A DNA stretch of 64,000 bases. Source: Mycobacterium botniense (lineage in GTDB: Bacteria > Actinomycetota > Actinomycetes > Mycobacteriales > Mycobacteriaceae). Location of the stretch: NCBI RefSeq assembly GCF_010723305.1, contig NZ_BLKW01000004.1, forward strand, positions 1,922,001 to 1,986,000. Direction: 5' to 3'. Each line of letters begins with the position of its first letter. Position 1 is the first letter of the stretch. Of the stretch, positions 1 through 8,794 are shown one piece after another. The notes under the pieces are model-generated. The model made no database searches. It was given only the letters and a program-made list of their open reading frames with translations, and was not told the DNA's origin. The position numbers and the translations under genes were made by a program.

Positions 1-693
1 GCGCAACCCGTCAAACTAGCAGCCGGCCAACGGCCGGATCCCGATGACGAACTCCGTGATATCGACCTGGTCATCGGTCTGGGCGAACCACAGCGCGTGG
101 GCCGGTTCCGATTTTTCCTCGACGGCCAGCGCTGGGAGTGGTCGGATGCAGTTGCCCGCATGCACGGCTACCAGCCGGGATCAGTGGTGCCCACCACCGA
201 ATTGTTGCTGCACCACAAACATCCTGACGACCACCAGCAAGTCACAGCAGCTTTGGAAGGAGTCCTTCGAGGCGAGCCGTTCAGCAGCCGGCACCGCATC
301 GTCGATGCGGCCGGGCATACCCGCTGGGTGGTCGTCGTCGGCGACCGGATGCTCGACGACAGTGGCGCGGTGATCGGCACGTCGGGGTTCTACGTCGACG
401 TCACCGAGTCGCTCCAGTCCGACGTCAGCGCCGCGGTGTCTCAAGTCGCCGACTCGCGCGCCCGCATCGAACAAGCCAAGGGTGTGCTCATGGCGGCCTA
501 CGGCATCAGCGCAGAGCGAGCGTTCGACATCCTGGTGTGGCGTTCACAGGAGACCAATATCAAGGTGCGTGAGCTTGCCGGCCGCTTCCTCAATGCAATC
601 GGCGGCAACATGTCCGGTGACACAACCAGCCGTATCGATCACGCGCTACTCACCCTGGAAAAGCCGGCGACCGACAGTTCGCGGCACAGCTAA
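1..693 (+). CDS. PAS and ANTAR domain regulator, 5' end probably outside window
   Basis: The reading frame is open from the first base to the stop. The only in-frame start candidate visible is a GTG at 97, which would cut into the start of the PAS fold, so the true start probably lies upstream of the window. From the GTG, residues 1-105 look like a PAS fold (a WSDAVARMHGY segment, then the GxTRWV and DVTES-like strand regions). Residues about 120-180 form an ANTAR domain with the typical 'IEQAKGVLM' helix. ANTAR proteins bind paired-hexaloop RNAs and cause antitermination; PAS domains sense ligands or redox state. A GAF-ANTAR gene lies at the other end of the window. Family call is firm; start and signal are unknown. 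Confidence 0.8.
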   Translation, partial: AQPVKLAAGQRPDPDDELRDIDLVIGLGEPQRVGRFRFFLDGQRWEWSDAVARMHGYQPGSVVPTTELLLHHKHPDDHQQVTAALEGVLRGEPFSSRHRIVDAAGHTRWVVVVGDRMLDDSGAVIGTSGFYVDVTESLQSDVSAAVSQVADSRARIEQAKGVLMAAYGISAERAFDILVWRSQETNIKVRELAGRFLNAIGGNMSGDTTSRIDHALLTLEKPATDSSRHS

Positions 694-1069
694 CCCGTGG
701 GGTCAGAGCTGCGGGCAACTGAGAGGGCCGACGGCCGGTCACCCGACGGCCCCACACCTTTGTTTCGGGCTTGCCCGCCAGCGCTCAGACCGGCAATGTC
801 TGCACCGCAGGCAGATTGACCGCTCTGAGCGCAGCTGGGCTCAATGCTGATCCTTGTTGCGGGATTCCCGCCGATGCCACAATGGGCGCAACAGTGTCGC
901 GACTTCCCCGGCGCTGGATGTTTCGACAACCGCAAATCGGGGTAAGGCTAGCTAACAGGATGCTGCGGCTCGTGACGGACCGCGAGCACGCAGACCTGAG
1001 TCCCGCCGCAGGTATACCGCCTTGTGAGGTGACGGCCTCGGCTACTGGGGCTAGTGGGAGGTTGCCACC
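694..1069. other. Intergenic region without recognised gene
   Basis: No convincing coding frame, RNA or repeat was found. The last 20 bases carry a GGAGG-like ribosome binding site for the small gene that follows. Confidence 0.5.
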
Positions 1070-1357
1070 ATGGCAATGCCGTTGAACAGCGATTGCAGCG
1101 GCGCAGAGTTTCAGCCGAGAACGGTGCCGGCGCTGCTGCGGCTACTGGGAGTGAGTGACCGACCAGTGACCGAGCAGTGGCTTGCCATCAGCGAGTGGCT
1201 TGCCGAAAACACGCCCTCTGCTGAACTGCGATGTAGTTTGCGCGCCAACGGCTACGGGCCCATTCTGATCGGCAGAGGACCGTCAAAGCGAACCGTTGCC
1301 TCCGCCCTCCGGGCCGACCGTCCCCAGTCGAATCCGAAAGCAGGTGACGGGTCATAG
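1070..1357 (+). CDS. Small hypothetical protein (95 aa)
   Basis: The ATG at 1070 is preceded by a GGGAGG sequence at a suitable distance, which is the main support for the gene. The product is not recognised. It is short and has no signal peptide or membrane segment. The first half looks helical (PALLRLLGVSD, EQWLAISEWLAEN) and the C-terminal third is basic and proline/serine-rich. It stands alone, 376 bases after the PAS-ANTAR gene and 550 bases before sirA. It could be a real small mycobacterial protein or a chance frame; codon use is typical of the GC-rich surroundings. Confidence 0.4.
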   Translation: MAMPLNSDCSGAEFQPRTVPALLRLLGVSDRPVTEQWLAISEWLAENTPSAELRCSLRANGYGPILIGRGPSKRTVASALRADRPQSNPKAGDGS

Positions 1358-1907
1358 GCGTTGCGGATGATCGGGACGGTGTGGTTGCGCCGTGCGGTGG
1401 TGGTTGCCCCGCCGGTTGACCGGAACCATCGAAACTGCGGCGCGGCTGCGCGACGGCGTCCCGCATCCGCTGCCCCGGGCGGGCCGATTACGTGCTGAGA
1501 CCCCCACAGCGGGGAGCCGCTGCAGACCCGCGAGCAGCGAAATCGCAGCGGACATCCAGTGAAATCACAGCCGCAGGGGGTGGCGCGTGGTAAAGCTGGA
1601 ATCATAACCGCATCGGCTCACGTTTCCGTGCGGTAGCGGCGAGCGGCACTGGGGTTGCATGACCGAGGTCCGCGCAAGGCCTCTGGACGGGGCGATTCGG
1701 TGCACGTATGACAAGCCAACTCAGCTAGGAGCAGGACATGACGACGTTTTCCGTCTGTGCTATGGAGTCACCCGTTTGAGTGGTGCGGCTGTCAGCCAGG
1801 CTGTGCGCCCGTCTCGCGGTCTGGCCACCGGATTGTCGTCGCCGAGTAGAACCTGCCGGTGACCTGTGGGGTCCAGGACGCCTTCGCCGAGGAAGGAGAA
1901 CGCGCAC
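1358..1907. promoter_or_regulatory. sirA upstream region with possible leader ORFs
   Basis: This 550-base stretch separates the small hypothetical gene from sirA and should hold the sirA promoter. Two short frames end near sirA: 1659-1862 (67 codons, with Cys near its middle and near its end) and 1738-1779 (13 codons, one Cys) preceded by an AGGAG sequence. Mycobacterial sulfur genes are sometimes controlled by short Cys-containing leader ORFs, so an attenuator is possible, but neither frame is Cys-rich enough to be convincing. The sirA ribosome binding site AAGGAG lies at about 1893-1898. Confidence 0.3.
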
Positions 1908-3575
1908 ATGACCAAACCTGGTCCGGCTAAAGCTCGAAGTGAGGGGCAGTGGGCCCTGGGCGAGCGTACGCCGCTCAACCACAAAGAACAGCTGAAGCAG
2001 GACGATGCACCGCTCAATGTGCGGTCGCGTATTGAAAACATTTACGCCAAGCAAGGTTTCGACAGCATCGACAAGACAGATCTGCGTGACCGGTTCCGCT
2101 GGATGGGCCTGTATACCCAGCGCGAGCAAGGTTATGACGGCACCTGGACCGGCGATGAGCACATCGACACCATTGAGGCCCGCTACTTCATGATGCGGGT
2201 GCGTACTGACGGCAGGCCGTTGTCGGTCGCCGCGATGCGCACGCTGGGCCAGATCTCGACTGAGTTCGGTCGCGACACCGCCGATATCGGTGACCGGGAA
2301 AACCTGCAGATCCATTGGATCGAGATCGAAAACGTTCCCGAGATCTGGCGGCGGCTGGCCGAGGTCGACTTGACGACGATCGAGGCCTGTGGTGACTGCC
2401 CGCGCGGTATTCACGGTTCGCCACTAGCCGGTGATTCCCTCGATGAAGTGCTCGACGCGTCCCCGGCGATCGAAGGAATCCGGCAGCGTTTTCTGAACAA
2501 TCCTGAGTTTGCGAACCTGCCCCGCAAGTACAAGACCGCGGTATCGGGTCTGCAAGACGTCTCCCACGAAACCCACGATGTGGCGTTTATCGGCGTCAAC
2601 CACCCCGAGCACGGTCCGGGGCTGGATGTTTGGGTGGGTGGCGGGTTGTCCACCAACCCGATGATGGCTCAGCGCCTCGGCGCCTGGGTGCCGCTCGACG
2701 AGGTGCCGGAGGTGTGGGAGGCAGTGACTGCCCTGTTCCGCGACTACGGCTACCGGCGGCTGCGGTCGAAAGCCCGGCTCAAGTTTTTGGTCAAGGACTG
2801 GGGCGTGGAGAAGTTTCGGCATGTCCTTGAAACCGAATACCTCAAACGGCGCCTGATCGACGGCCCGGCCCCCGAGCCGGTCGCGCATACCATCGACCAC
2901 GTCGGGGTGCAGCGCCTCAAAAACGGGCTCAACGCGGTCGGAGTAGCCGCTATCGCGGGGCGGGTGTCCGGCACGACCTTGTCCGCGGTCGCTGACCTGA
3001 TGGAGCAGGCCGGCTCGGACCGGGCCCGGTTGACGCCCTACCAAAAGCTGGTCATCCTCGATGTTCCCGACGACAAGGTCGAAAATCTGGTGGCTGGCCT
3101 GGACGCGCTGGGACTCCCCTCGCAGCCGTCACACTGGCGCCGGAGCCTGATGGCCTGTACCGGTATCGAATTCTGCAAGCTCTCGTTCACCGAGACCCGG
3201 GTACGTGCGCAAACGTTGGTGCCCGAACTCGAACGCCGCCTCGCCGACCTCAACGCCCAACTCGATGCACCGATCACCGTCCATCTCAACGGATGCCCCA
3301 ACTCCTGCGCACGGGTCCAGGTTGCCGATATCGGGTTCAAAGGCCAAATGGTTGACGACGGTGCGGGCAACTCGGTTGAGGGCTTCCAGGTGCATCTGGG
3401 CGGCAGCCTGGGCGCCGAAAGCGGGTTTGGGCGCAAACTGCGCCAGCATAAGGTGCTCGGCACCGAACTCGGCGACTACATCGAGCGGGTCGTGCATAAC
3501 TACGTCAACCAACGCCACGACGGCGAGAGCTTCGCGGCGTGGGCGCTGCGAGCCGACGAAGCCGACCTGCGCTGA
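1908..3575 (+). CDS. sirA: Ferredoxin-dependent sulfite reductase SirA/NirA
   Basis: Reduces sulfite to sulfide with six electrons from ferredoxin in the cytoplasm, the last step of assimilatory sulfate reduction. The protein is 555 aa, the length of the M. tuberculosis enzyme (Rv2391) as remembered. Two ferredoxin-like half domains and two siroheme/Fe4S domains are readable. The C-terminal cluster signature C-x5-C (CTGIEFC) followed by NGCPNSC is intact. Tyr69 (GLYTQREQ) and Cys161 (ACGDCPR) match the Tyr-Cys pair that is cross-linked in the Mtb structure. I chose the ATG at 1908 over the upstream frame start because AAGGAG lies just before it and the N-terminus then matches Mtb. cysH follows 30 bases downstream, so the two are likely one operon. 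Confidence 0.96.
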   Translation: MTKPGPAKARSEGQWALGERTPLNHKEQLKQDDAPLNVRSRIENIYAKQGFDSIDKTDLRDRFRWMGLYTQREQGYDGTWTGDEHIDTIEARYFMMRVRTDGRPLSVAAMRTLGQISTEFGRDTADIGDRENLQIHWIEIENVPEIWRRLAEVDLTTIEACGDCPRGIHGSPLAGDSLDEVLDASPAIEGIRQRFLNNPEFANLPRKYKTAVSGLQDVSHETHDVAFIGVNHPEHGPGLDVWVGGGLSTNPMMAQRLGAWVPLDEVPEVWEAVTALFRDYGYRRLRSKARLKFLVKDWGVEKFRHVLETEYLKRRLIDGPAPEPVAHTIDHVGVQRLKNGLNAVGVAAIAGRVSGTTLSAVADLMEQAGSDRARLTPYQKLVILDVPDDKVENLVAGLDALGLPSQPSHWRRSLMACTGIEFCKLSFTETRVRAQTLVPELERRLADLNAQLDAPITVHLNGCPNSCARVQVADIGFKGQMVDDGAGNSVEGFQVHLGGSLGAESGFGRKLRQHKVLGTELGDYIERVVHNYVNQRHDGESFAAWALRADEADLR

Positions 3576-3605
3576 GATCCCAGCACGACGAGGAGAGGAA
3601 CACCG

Positions 3606-4325
3606 ATGAACGACCAGGTGAACCGTTTACCCGAAGCCGAGCTGCGCAAGCTGGCCGCGCGCGGCGCCGCCGAGTTGGACGGCGCCAGCGCCACTGACTT
3701 GCTGCGCTGGACCGATGAAACCTTCGGTGAGAGCTACGTGGTGGCCTGCAACATGCAAGATGCGGTGCTGGTGGATCTGGCCGCCAAGGTGCGCCCGGGA
3801 GTTCAGGTGCTCTACATCGACACCGGCAACGAATTCGCCGAAACCCTCGGCATGAGGGATGCGGTGGAGGCCACCTACGACATCCGGCTGCTCACTATCC
3901 ACCCCGAACCCTCGGTGCTGGAGTTGGGCACCAGCCTGTGCTACACCGACCCCGACGAGTGCTGCCGGCTGCGCAAGGTTGTCCCATTGTCCAAAGCGCT
4001 GCAGCGTTTCTCCGCGTGGGTAACCGGGCTGCGTCGCGTCGACGCACCCACTCGCGCCAACGCCCCGTTGATCAGCTTCGACGAGTTGTTCAAACTGGTC
4101 AAGGTCAATCCGCTGGCCGCCTGGTCCGATCAGGACATGGCCGACTACATTGCCGAAAACCAGGTGCTGGTCAATCCACTGGTCGCCGAAGGCTACCCGT
4201 CGATTGGCTGCCAGCCGATGACGAGCAAACCGGCCGAAGGCGCCGACCCGCGCAGCGGACGCTGGGCAGGTTTCAACAAAACCGAGTGCGGGATCCACGT
4301 TCAGCCGACAACAAGCTCGTCTTGA
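3606..4325 (+). CDS. cysH: APS/PAPS reductase CysH, one cluster cysteine replaced
   Basis: Thioredoxin-dependent reduction of adenylylsulfate to sulfite, the step before SirA. The 239-aa protein has the PAPS reductase fold: SNM-type nucleotide loop (CNMQDAV, residues 48-54), the paired Cys119-Cys120 (DECCRLRKV), TGLRR (140-144) and the catalytic tail KTECGIH with Cys228. APS reductases of this type bind a [4Fe-4S] cluster with CC plus a C-x2-C pair. Here the second pair reads Cys202-Gln-Pro-Met205, so the fourth ligand is Met. The change needs at least two base substitutions and is not an obvious sequencing error. The enzyme may be altered, use PAPS without a full cluster, or be dying. Start has an AGGAG site; the gene is 30 bases after sirA. 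Confidence 0.9.
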   Translation: MNDQVNRLPEAELRKLAARGAAELDGASATDLLRWTDETFGESYVVACNMQDAVLVDLAAKVRPGVQVLYIDTGNEFAETLGMRDAVEATYDIRLLTIHPEPSVLELGTSLCYTDPDECCRLRKVVPLSKALQRFSAWVTGLRRVDAPTRANAPLISFDELFKLVKVNPLAAWSDQDMADYIAENQVLVNPLVAEGYPSIGCQPMTSKPAEGADPRSGRWAGFNKTECGIHVQPTTSSS

Positions 4326-4328
4326 CCG

Positions 4329-4368
4329 GCGCGGGTGCTGTCGGCGCCGATACCGGTGAATCCCACAC
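4329..4368. repeat. 40-bp dispersed repeat, copy 1
   Basis: Forty bases directly after the cysH stop recur at 12593-12632 with a single mismatch (T/C at the eighth base). A shorter diverged version sits at 52719-52739. The centre contains the perfect 10-bp palindrome TCGGCGCCGA. Origin unknown: it could be a REP-like intergenic element or the remnant of a coding sequence. Confidence 0.7.
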
Positions 4369-4532
4369 TTTGTCGGCGCTGGCGACGCTGCGCCAGTCTG
4401 GTATGGAGGAATTGCTGATCTCCGGTCGGCGCGGGCCCTTGACGTCTCCATCGAGATCATGGGCGACCAGAAAGCAAACCAATGCGCGCGACCACAACGA
4501 GGTCGTCAGGAGCTCGTCGGGTCAGAGGTCGC

Positions 4533-5522
4533 CTATTGGTGCGCCGTCAACCCCGACGAGGTACTCGATGAGTACACCGGCTGGCGCGAATGCGACCGGC
4601 GCACTGCGCCTCGCACGCGACCACTGAGGATGTGGCTGAGCAGGTCGCGGACCGCGCCGGGAGGTGGGGTGCGGCCCCCAACCCAGATCGCCCGAAGCTT
4701 GCGTCGCAGGTTCAGCTCGGGGACGGCAACGGCGCGGAGTCGCCCGACCGCCAGATCGTCCGCCGCCGCGAGCTTGCTCATGACCGCGGGTCCCGCGCCC
4801 GCTAGGACCGCAGCCCGCATCGCGGCCGCCGTGGACAGTTCGAGGATGGGTGGTGCTTGCTGCATTTCGTCGCCCAGCACGTCGCGCAGCGCGGCGGTCA
4901 GTGAATCCCGAATACCCGAGTGAGGTTCGCGGGTAACTAGCGGTGTTTGTGCGAGCTCAGCTGCAGTGACTCCGGCAGAGCGTCGAGCCCACTTGTGATC
5001 TGGCCGCACAACAATCACCAGCTCATCACGGGCGACTACACAGCTGCCCAATCCCTTCGGCGGTCCCGGGTTTTCGATGAATCCGAGATCGGCGGCGCCG
5101 CCGCGAACCGCCGCGATGGCACGCTCGCTGTTGGTGGCGGTTAAAATCACCTCAGGAGCGTCGTGCGGCCTGGCAGTTTTCAAGGTGACCAGCCAGTTGG
5201 GCATCAGCTGCTCGGCGACCGTTTGGCTAGCCACCACCTTGATCCGCTGGCGACTCTCGGCGCGCAACGATGCCAGCTCGGCGTCGAACTCATGGGCGAC
5301 CTCGATCACACGGGCCGCCCACTCTGCGACGCGAACACCGGCGGGCGTGAGTTGTGAGCCGCGGGTGCTGCGAACCGCTAAAACCACCCCAATCTGGGCT
5401 TCCAGCGCCGCTAGCCGTGCTGATACAGCTTGCTGGGTTAACCCAAGTTCTCGCGCGGCACCGCCGAGACTTCCGGTCCGGGCGACGGCCAGAAAAGTCT
5501 CCAACGAAGCGAGTTCAGGCAT
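4533..5522 (-). CDS. LysR-family transcriptional regulator
   Basis: The N-terminal 60 residues form a LysR winged helix-turn-helix (LETFLAVARTGSLGGAARELGLTQQAVSARLAALE), followed by a type-2 periplasmic-binding-like effector domain to about residue 300. The last ~30 residues (RSHSRQPVYSSSTSSG) look like an unrelated extension, possibly because the natural stop was lost in a rearrangement behind cysH. I used the ATG at 5522 because the HTH normally starts a few residues after Met; a start at 5549 would add nine residues. It is convergent with sirA-cysH, so its target cannot be inferred from position alone. In other mycobacteria a sirohydrochlorin ferrochelatase gene follows cysH; here it is absent. 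Confidence 0.85.
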   Translation of the reverse strand: MPELASLETFLAVARTGSLGGAARELGLTQQAVSARLAALEAQIGVVLAVRSTRGSQLTPAGVRVAEWAARVIEVAHEFDAELASLRAESRQRIKVVASQTVAEQLMPNWLVTLKTARPHDAPEVILTATNSERAIAAVRGGAADLGFIENPGPPKGLGSCVVARDELVIVVRPDHKWARRSAGVTAAELAQTPLVTREPHSGIRDSLTAALRDVLGDEMQQAPPILELSTAAAMRAAVLAGAGPAVMSKLAAADDLAVGRLRAVAVPELNLRRKLRAIWVGGRTPPPGAVRDLLSHILSGRVRGAVRRSHSRQPVYSSSTSSGLTAHQ

Positions 5523-5757
5523 TCGAGCACTGAGCACCATCTTGACCACATCACCAATTCGCCGACGGCATACACAAATCGATTCCAGTGGTACGCACTG
5601 GCCCGTTTCAGGATCTGCTCTCGCGCCTCAGGTTCTGGCGATGTAATGATTATCGGCTGTTTTGCCACGATTTCTCGGTCGCGTGCACTTCATAGTCAGC
5701 ACCTCCCGCTGATCCATCTCACTACAACTGACGCCAGCCGTCCCCCCACAGGTGGAT

Positions 5758-6192
5758 TCACCAGCCCACCGGCCATCGGAATACCCGTGATAACGCCATT
5801 TCAACCGTCGGATCAATCGACAGCAACGGACGTAGTCCCCCGGCAGCAAGAACCCGCGCGACGGCCGGCTGGTCGCTCACCAGACGTAAGAAAATGCCGC
5901 GCCTCTGACACCGTCGCGCCTCACAAGCCAATATGAAGAGCGCACCGCATCCCATAAAACGCATGTGGCGAACGTCGAATACGAATGGTCCCGGTGCAAT
6001 GACGGTCGCAGCCGTCTTGCTCAGCAAGGTGCGCCAGGTGTCTTCGTTGCTGGCGTCCACTTCACCGCACACGCGCACGATGACCACCTGCCCGTTGCGT
6101 TCGCACTTAGCGCGCAACGTCCTCCGTGCGCCTCCAACCGGCGCATTAGAGACGGACCATGACGCGACTTCCGAACAGCTGTGTTCAGGCAC
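5758..6192 (-). CDS. STAS-domain protein (anti-sigma factor antagonist type)
   Basis: The C-terminal ~110 residues show a STAS fold: a beta strand GQVVIVRVCGEVDASN, the following helix, and FVFDVRHMRFMGCGALFILACEARRC, which corresponds to the conserved strand and loop carrying the phosphorylatable Ser/Thr in SpoIIAA. At that place the protein has Met-Gly-Cys-Gly, with no obvious Ser, so regulation by phosphorylation is uncertain. The open frame extends up to 6477, but the GTG at 6192 has an AAAGGA site and gives 144 aa, the usual length. Such proteins release sigma factors from anti-sigma kinases. The hydrolase gene lies just upstream on the same strand. Confidence 0.7.
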   Translation of the reverse strand: MPEHSCSEVASWSVSNAPVGGARRTLRAKCERNGQVVIVRVCGEVDASNEDTWRTLLSKTAATVIAPGPFVFDVRHMRFMGCGALFILACEARRCQRRGIFLRLVSDQPAVARVLAAGGLRPLLSIDPTVEMALSRVFRWPVGW

Positions 6193-6478
6193 CGTTTCGT
6201 TATCCTTTCTGGTATCGAGATGAGCAGTGCCGCGTATTTGCTCAATCGGAGTCGCAGCGTCGACGTCTGATGAATGCTTTTTGTTGGCGCCGATCACTCC
6301 AGTTGAACCACGCTTGGTCTGACCGATGACGTACCTGTAGGGACTGCCAGCCGCCAAGTCGTTGGTGGTTATGATCGCTCTACCCGTACGGACATTCAGC
6401 GACGGCGCGGCGCTGGCTTCCAACGGATCAGAACCACCGGCCACGGCGTGGCATGAACTGAGTGCAGGTCCATACATT

Positions 6479-7471
6479 TCAGCTGGCTTCCCGGAACGCG
6501 AGCGGTTGGTCCGGTATCTGGTTTTCGCGATGAAGCCCAGCGCCGCGGGTGATTTCAGGGGTCTTCCACGCTTCGATGACGTCGATGATGGCGGTGCTGA
6601 TCACGTGCGGCACCTCATCGAGGAGCATATGCCCAGCGGTGGGCAGGTGCACATGCCTAGCCTCGGCGATTTGACCGGCGAGTTCGCGGGCATGAATAGG
6701 GGGCGTAAGCTTGTCGGCGCCACCGCTGACGACCGCTGTCGTGGCGGTGATGGAACTCAGAGCCCGGTATTGGTCGTGATGCCGCAAAGCCCGCAAAAAA
6801 CCAGCTTTCGTCGTCACTGGGGTAGCGATAACTTTCGCCACTGAAGCGGCAATAAGTGCGTCGCGGTCAACTGAGCCGTATCCGCCATATCTGATTAGGG
6901 CGCTGCATATCGGTCGGGTAAATGCTCGGGCGGCGTGCTCTGCTGCCGCATGAGGCACATGCTGTACCAGCTGGTACAGAATGTCCGCGCCAGGGTTAGC
7001 CAGCAACCGGCCCATACCGCGCTGGGTGAGTTTGCCTGCTGCGGTGGCGACGAGGACAAGCCCATGGGGCCGAACCGGTCGCTGCTCGAGGCGACCGAAG
7101 TAGGCCAAAGCCGCCATACCGCCCATGGAATGCCCGACTAACGTCAAAGGGCTTCTGGCGCGGGTAGCTACGAGTACGTCAGTGAGATCGTCGGCGAGCT
7201 GATCTATCTGGTAGGTGTGCATCGGCGCGCTCGCCGAATCGCCGTGGCCGCGCTGGTCGTAGCTGATGATCCGGATATCGGAGCCGTATCGATGGAGCAG
7301 GTGGTCAGTTTGGAGGGCCCAGGATTCTTTGGTCAAACAGAACCCATGAAGCAGAACGACGGTATGGACCGCATCGCGCGAACCGTACTCGTCCAATGAC
7401 AGCAACACGCCATCGCGTGTCGTCACAGTCCGTGTGATGCCGGTAGACAGAATCCCTGAACCATTGCCCAT
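6479..7471 (-). CDS. Alpha/beta hydrolase
   Basis: A 330-aa alpha/beta hydrolase fold protein. The oxyanion motif LLHGF (40-44), the nucleophile elbow GHSMGG with Ser115, an acid in SGGADKLTPP (about 250) and a C-terminal catalytic His in TAGHMLLDEVP make a complete triad. There is a lid region of helices between about 150 and 225. No signal peptide, so it is likely cytoplasmic. The substrate cannot be deduced; epoxide hydrolase, haloperoxidase-like and esterase relatives share this pattern. The C-terminal 30 residues are poorly conserved in character. It lies directly upstream of the STAS gene and could be cotranscribed with it. Confidence 0.85.
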   Translation of the reverse strand: MGNGSGILSTGITRTVTTRDGVLLSLDEYGSRDAVHTVVLLHGFCLTKESWALQTDHLLHRYGSDIRIISYDQRGHGDSASAPMHTYQIDQLADDLTDVLVATRARSPLTLVGHSMGGMAALAYFGRLEQRPVRPHGLVLVATAAGKLTQRGMGRLLANPGADILYQLVQHVPHAAAEHAARAFTRPICSALIRYGGYGSVDRDALIAASVAKVIATPVTTKAGFLRALRHHDQYRALSSITATTAVVSGGADKLTPPIHARELAGQIAEARHVHLPTAGHMLLDEVPHVISTAIIDVIEAWKTPEITRGAGLHRENQIPDQPLAFREAS

Positions 7472-7721
7472 CGTTACCCCAAATACGAAGAAATCGGGAT
7501 CAATTCGTCGTAGATCTCGATGTGGAAGCCAGCCAGCCAGACGGAAAGGCGAATATTGCGGTCGTGTACCATGAAGGCCCGCCGAAATCCCCTGCGGGAC
7601 AGCATGACGAACATGACACGTGAGCGTCGATCGACAGATTTCGAGGCAGCTGAGCGCGATATCGATCCGATGCCGAATTTAGGGTGCAGGCCATCCCGTG
7701 CTGTCGTTGTCATAGAGGCAC

Positions 7722-8324
7722 TCATGCCGCACCCGCCACCAGATGACCCCAACGCGGATCCTCGGTCTCGTGGAAACAGCAGTCGGGTCCGCTTAAGGTC
7801 AAACATTTCAGGGTGGCATCTTGGGGTGCCAGCAAGGGATGGAGCGGCTGGGCCCCACGGGTCCAGTCCAGCACAGCCAAAGATCCGCCGCGGCGGTTAG
7901 CGTGCCGCGATAGCATCTGGACAACCGCGTGGACGCGCTCGGTATCAGCGTTGGGGCCCCATGCCAGCACGGTGAGGTCGTTCTGAGAACACACCGCACC
8001 AAGGTGGATATCGTTGTCAGGGCCTACAGGATCGGAATGGGCCTTCGTAAAGGCGTCAGGCTTTTTCGACACGAGCCCGTAAAGGTGACCGATATCGACA
8101 CCACCGTAACCCCATGCACGGGCGAAGCTCATGCAACGACGGATAGTCGCATCGCTGCGTCGCTCATCGGCCTCAGAACCGTTGCGGATTACCCAGGCCA
8201 ACCGCGGCTTGTCTGAGTCCCACACGCGCACCAGTCGATACCGCCATGTGTGGCAGGGACTAAACACCGCCCACGACTCACAGTAGCCGGTCGACCAATG
8301 GAGCTGTGCAGATAATGCTACCAT
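7722..8324 (-). CDS. DUF1643-type protein
   Basis: The N-terminal half matches the DUF1643 pattern as remembered: WRYRLVRVWD, a strand ending LAWV, then ADERRSDATIRRCMSFARAWGYGGVD. Typical members carry an 'MLNPSTAD' motif; here it reads VIRNGSEAD, so the central Pro and Ser/Thr are changed. A second part (about 105-175) keeps the LAWGPNA and HPL segments typical of the family. Function of DUF1643 is unknown; members often occur on mobile elements and phages. The ATG at 8324 is preceded by GAGGAG. The 250 bases downstream, up to the hydrolase start, hold only a poor overlapping frame (7474-7806) that I did not call. Confidence 0.7.
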   Translation of the reverse strand: MVALSAQLHWSTGYCESWAVFSPCHTWRYRLVRVWDSDKPRLAWVIRNGSEADERRSDATIRRCMSFARAWGYGGVDIGHLYGLVSKKPDAFTKAHSDPVGPDNDIHLGAVCSQNDLTVLAWGPNADTERVHAVVQMLSRHANRRGGSLAVLDWTRGAQPLHPLLAPQDATLKCLTLSGPDCCFHETEDPRWGHLVAGAA

Positions 8325-8794
8325 TGCAGGTCACTCCTCGGTTGAGATCTCGATGCCGTCAATGATTCCCTGACTGAGAATCCTTCGGCTAGAGGTGTTG
8401 ATGTGGTGAAGTCACAAAACTTCGTTGAGTTCACCGGTCAGCGCGCAGAATTCGTTGTCCAAACGGAACATCGTGGGTGATGAACTGATCTGCACACCGT
8501 CAGCACTCCTTCGCTAGCGGCGGTGCGCGGCTCCTTCGCGGTCTGAATGCAGTTCAGCCGGTGTCGGTTTAAGCGCTGTACCTTAATTATCTGGCCGCTC
8601 AAACAGCCAGTGGCGTGGCGTGGGACAAGAATCGATGCCCACGACGAGTAGACCAGCGACGAATTAGTTTAGCTACGCTAGACAAAGGTTCTTTGTGCTT
8701 CCACAACGTTAACCGTCTAGCTCAACTCTGTTGCAGCGTGGAGATTTGACGATAGGTCTCGATCACCAGAAGGATCAGGTACGGAGGACGGAAA
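8325..8794. other. Intergenic region with a possible 27-codon ORF
   Basis: No normal gene is visible. On the minus strand, 8412-8495 encodes a 27-residue peptide starting with GTG after an AAGGAG site and ending about 90 bases before the DUF1643 start; it could be a leader peptide. The right part is noticeably AT-richer and may hold promoters for both flanking genes. Confidence 0.35.

Noticed and set aside
7474..7806. 110-codon minus-strand frame between hydrolase and DUF1643 genes
   Set aside because: It overlaps the DUF1643 3' end by 85 bases, has no ribosome binding site and no recognisable content.
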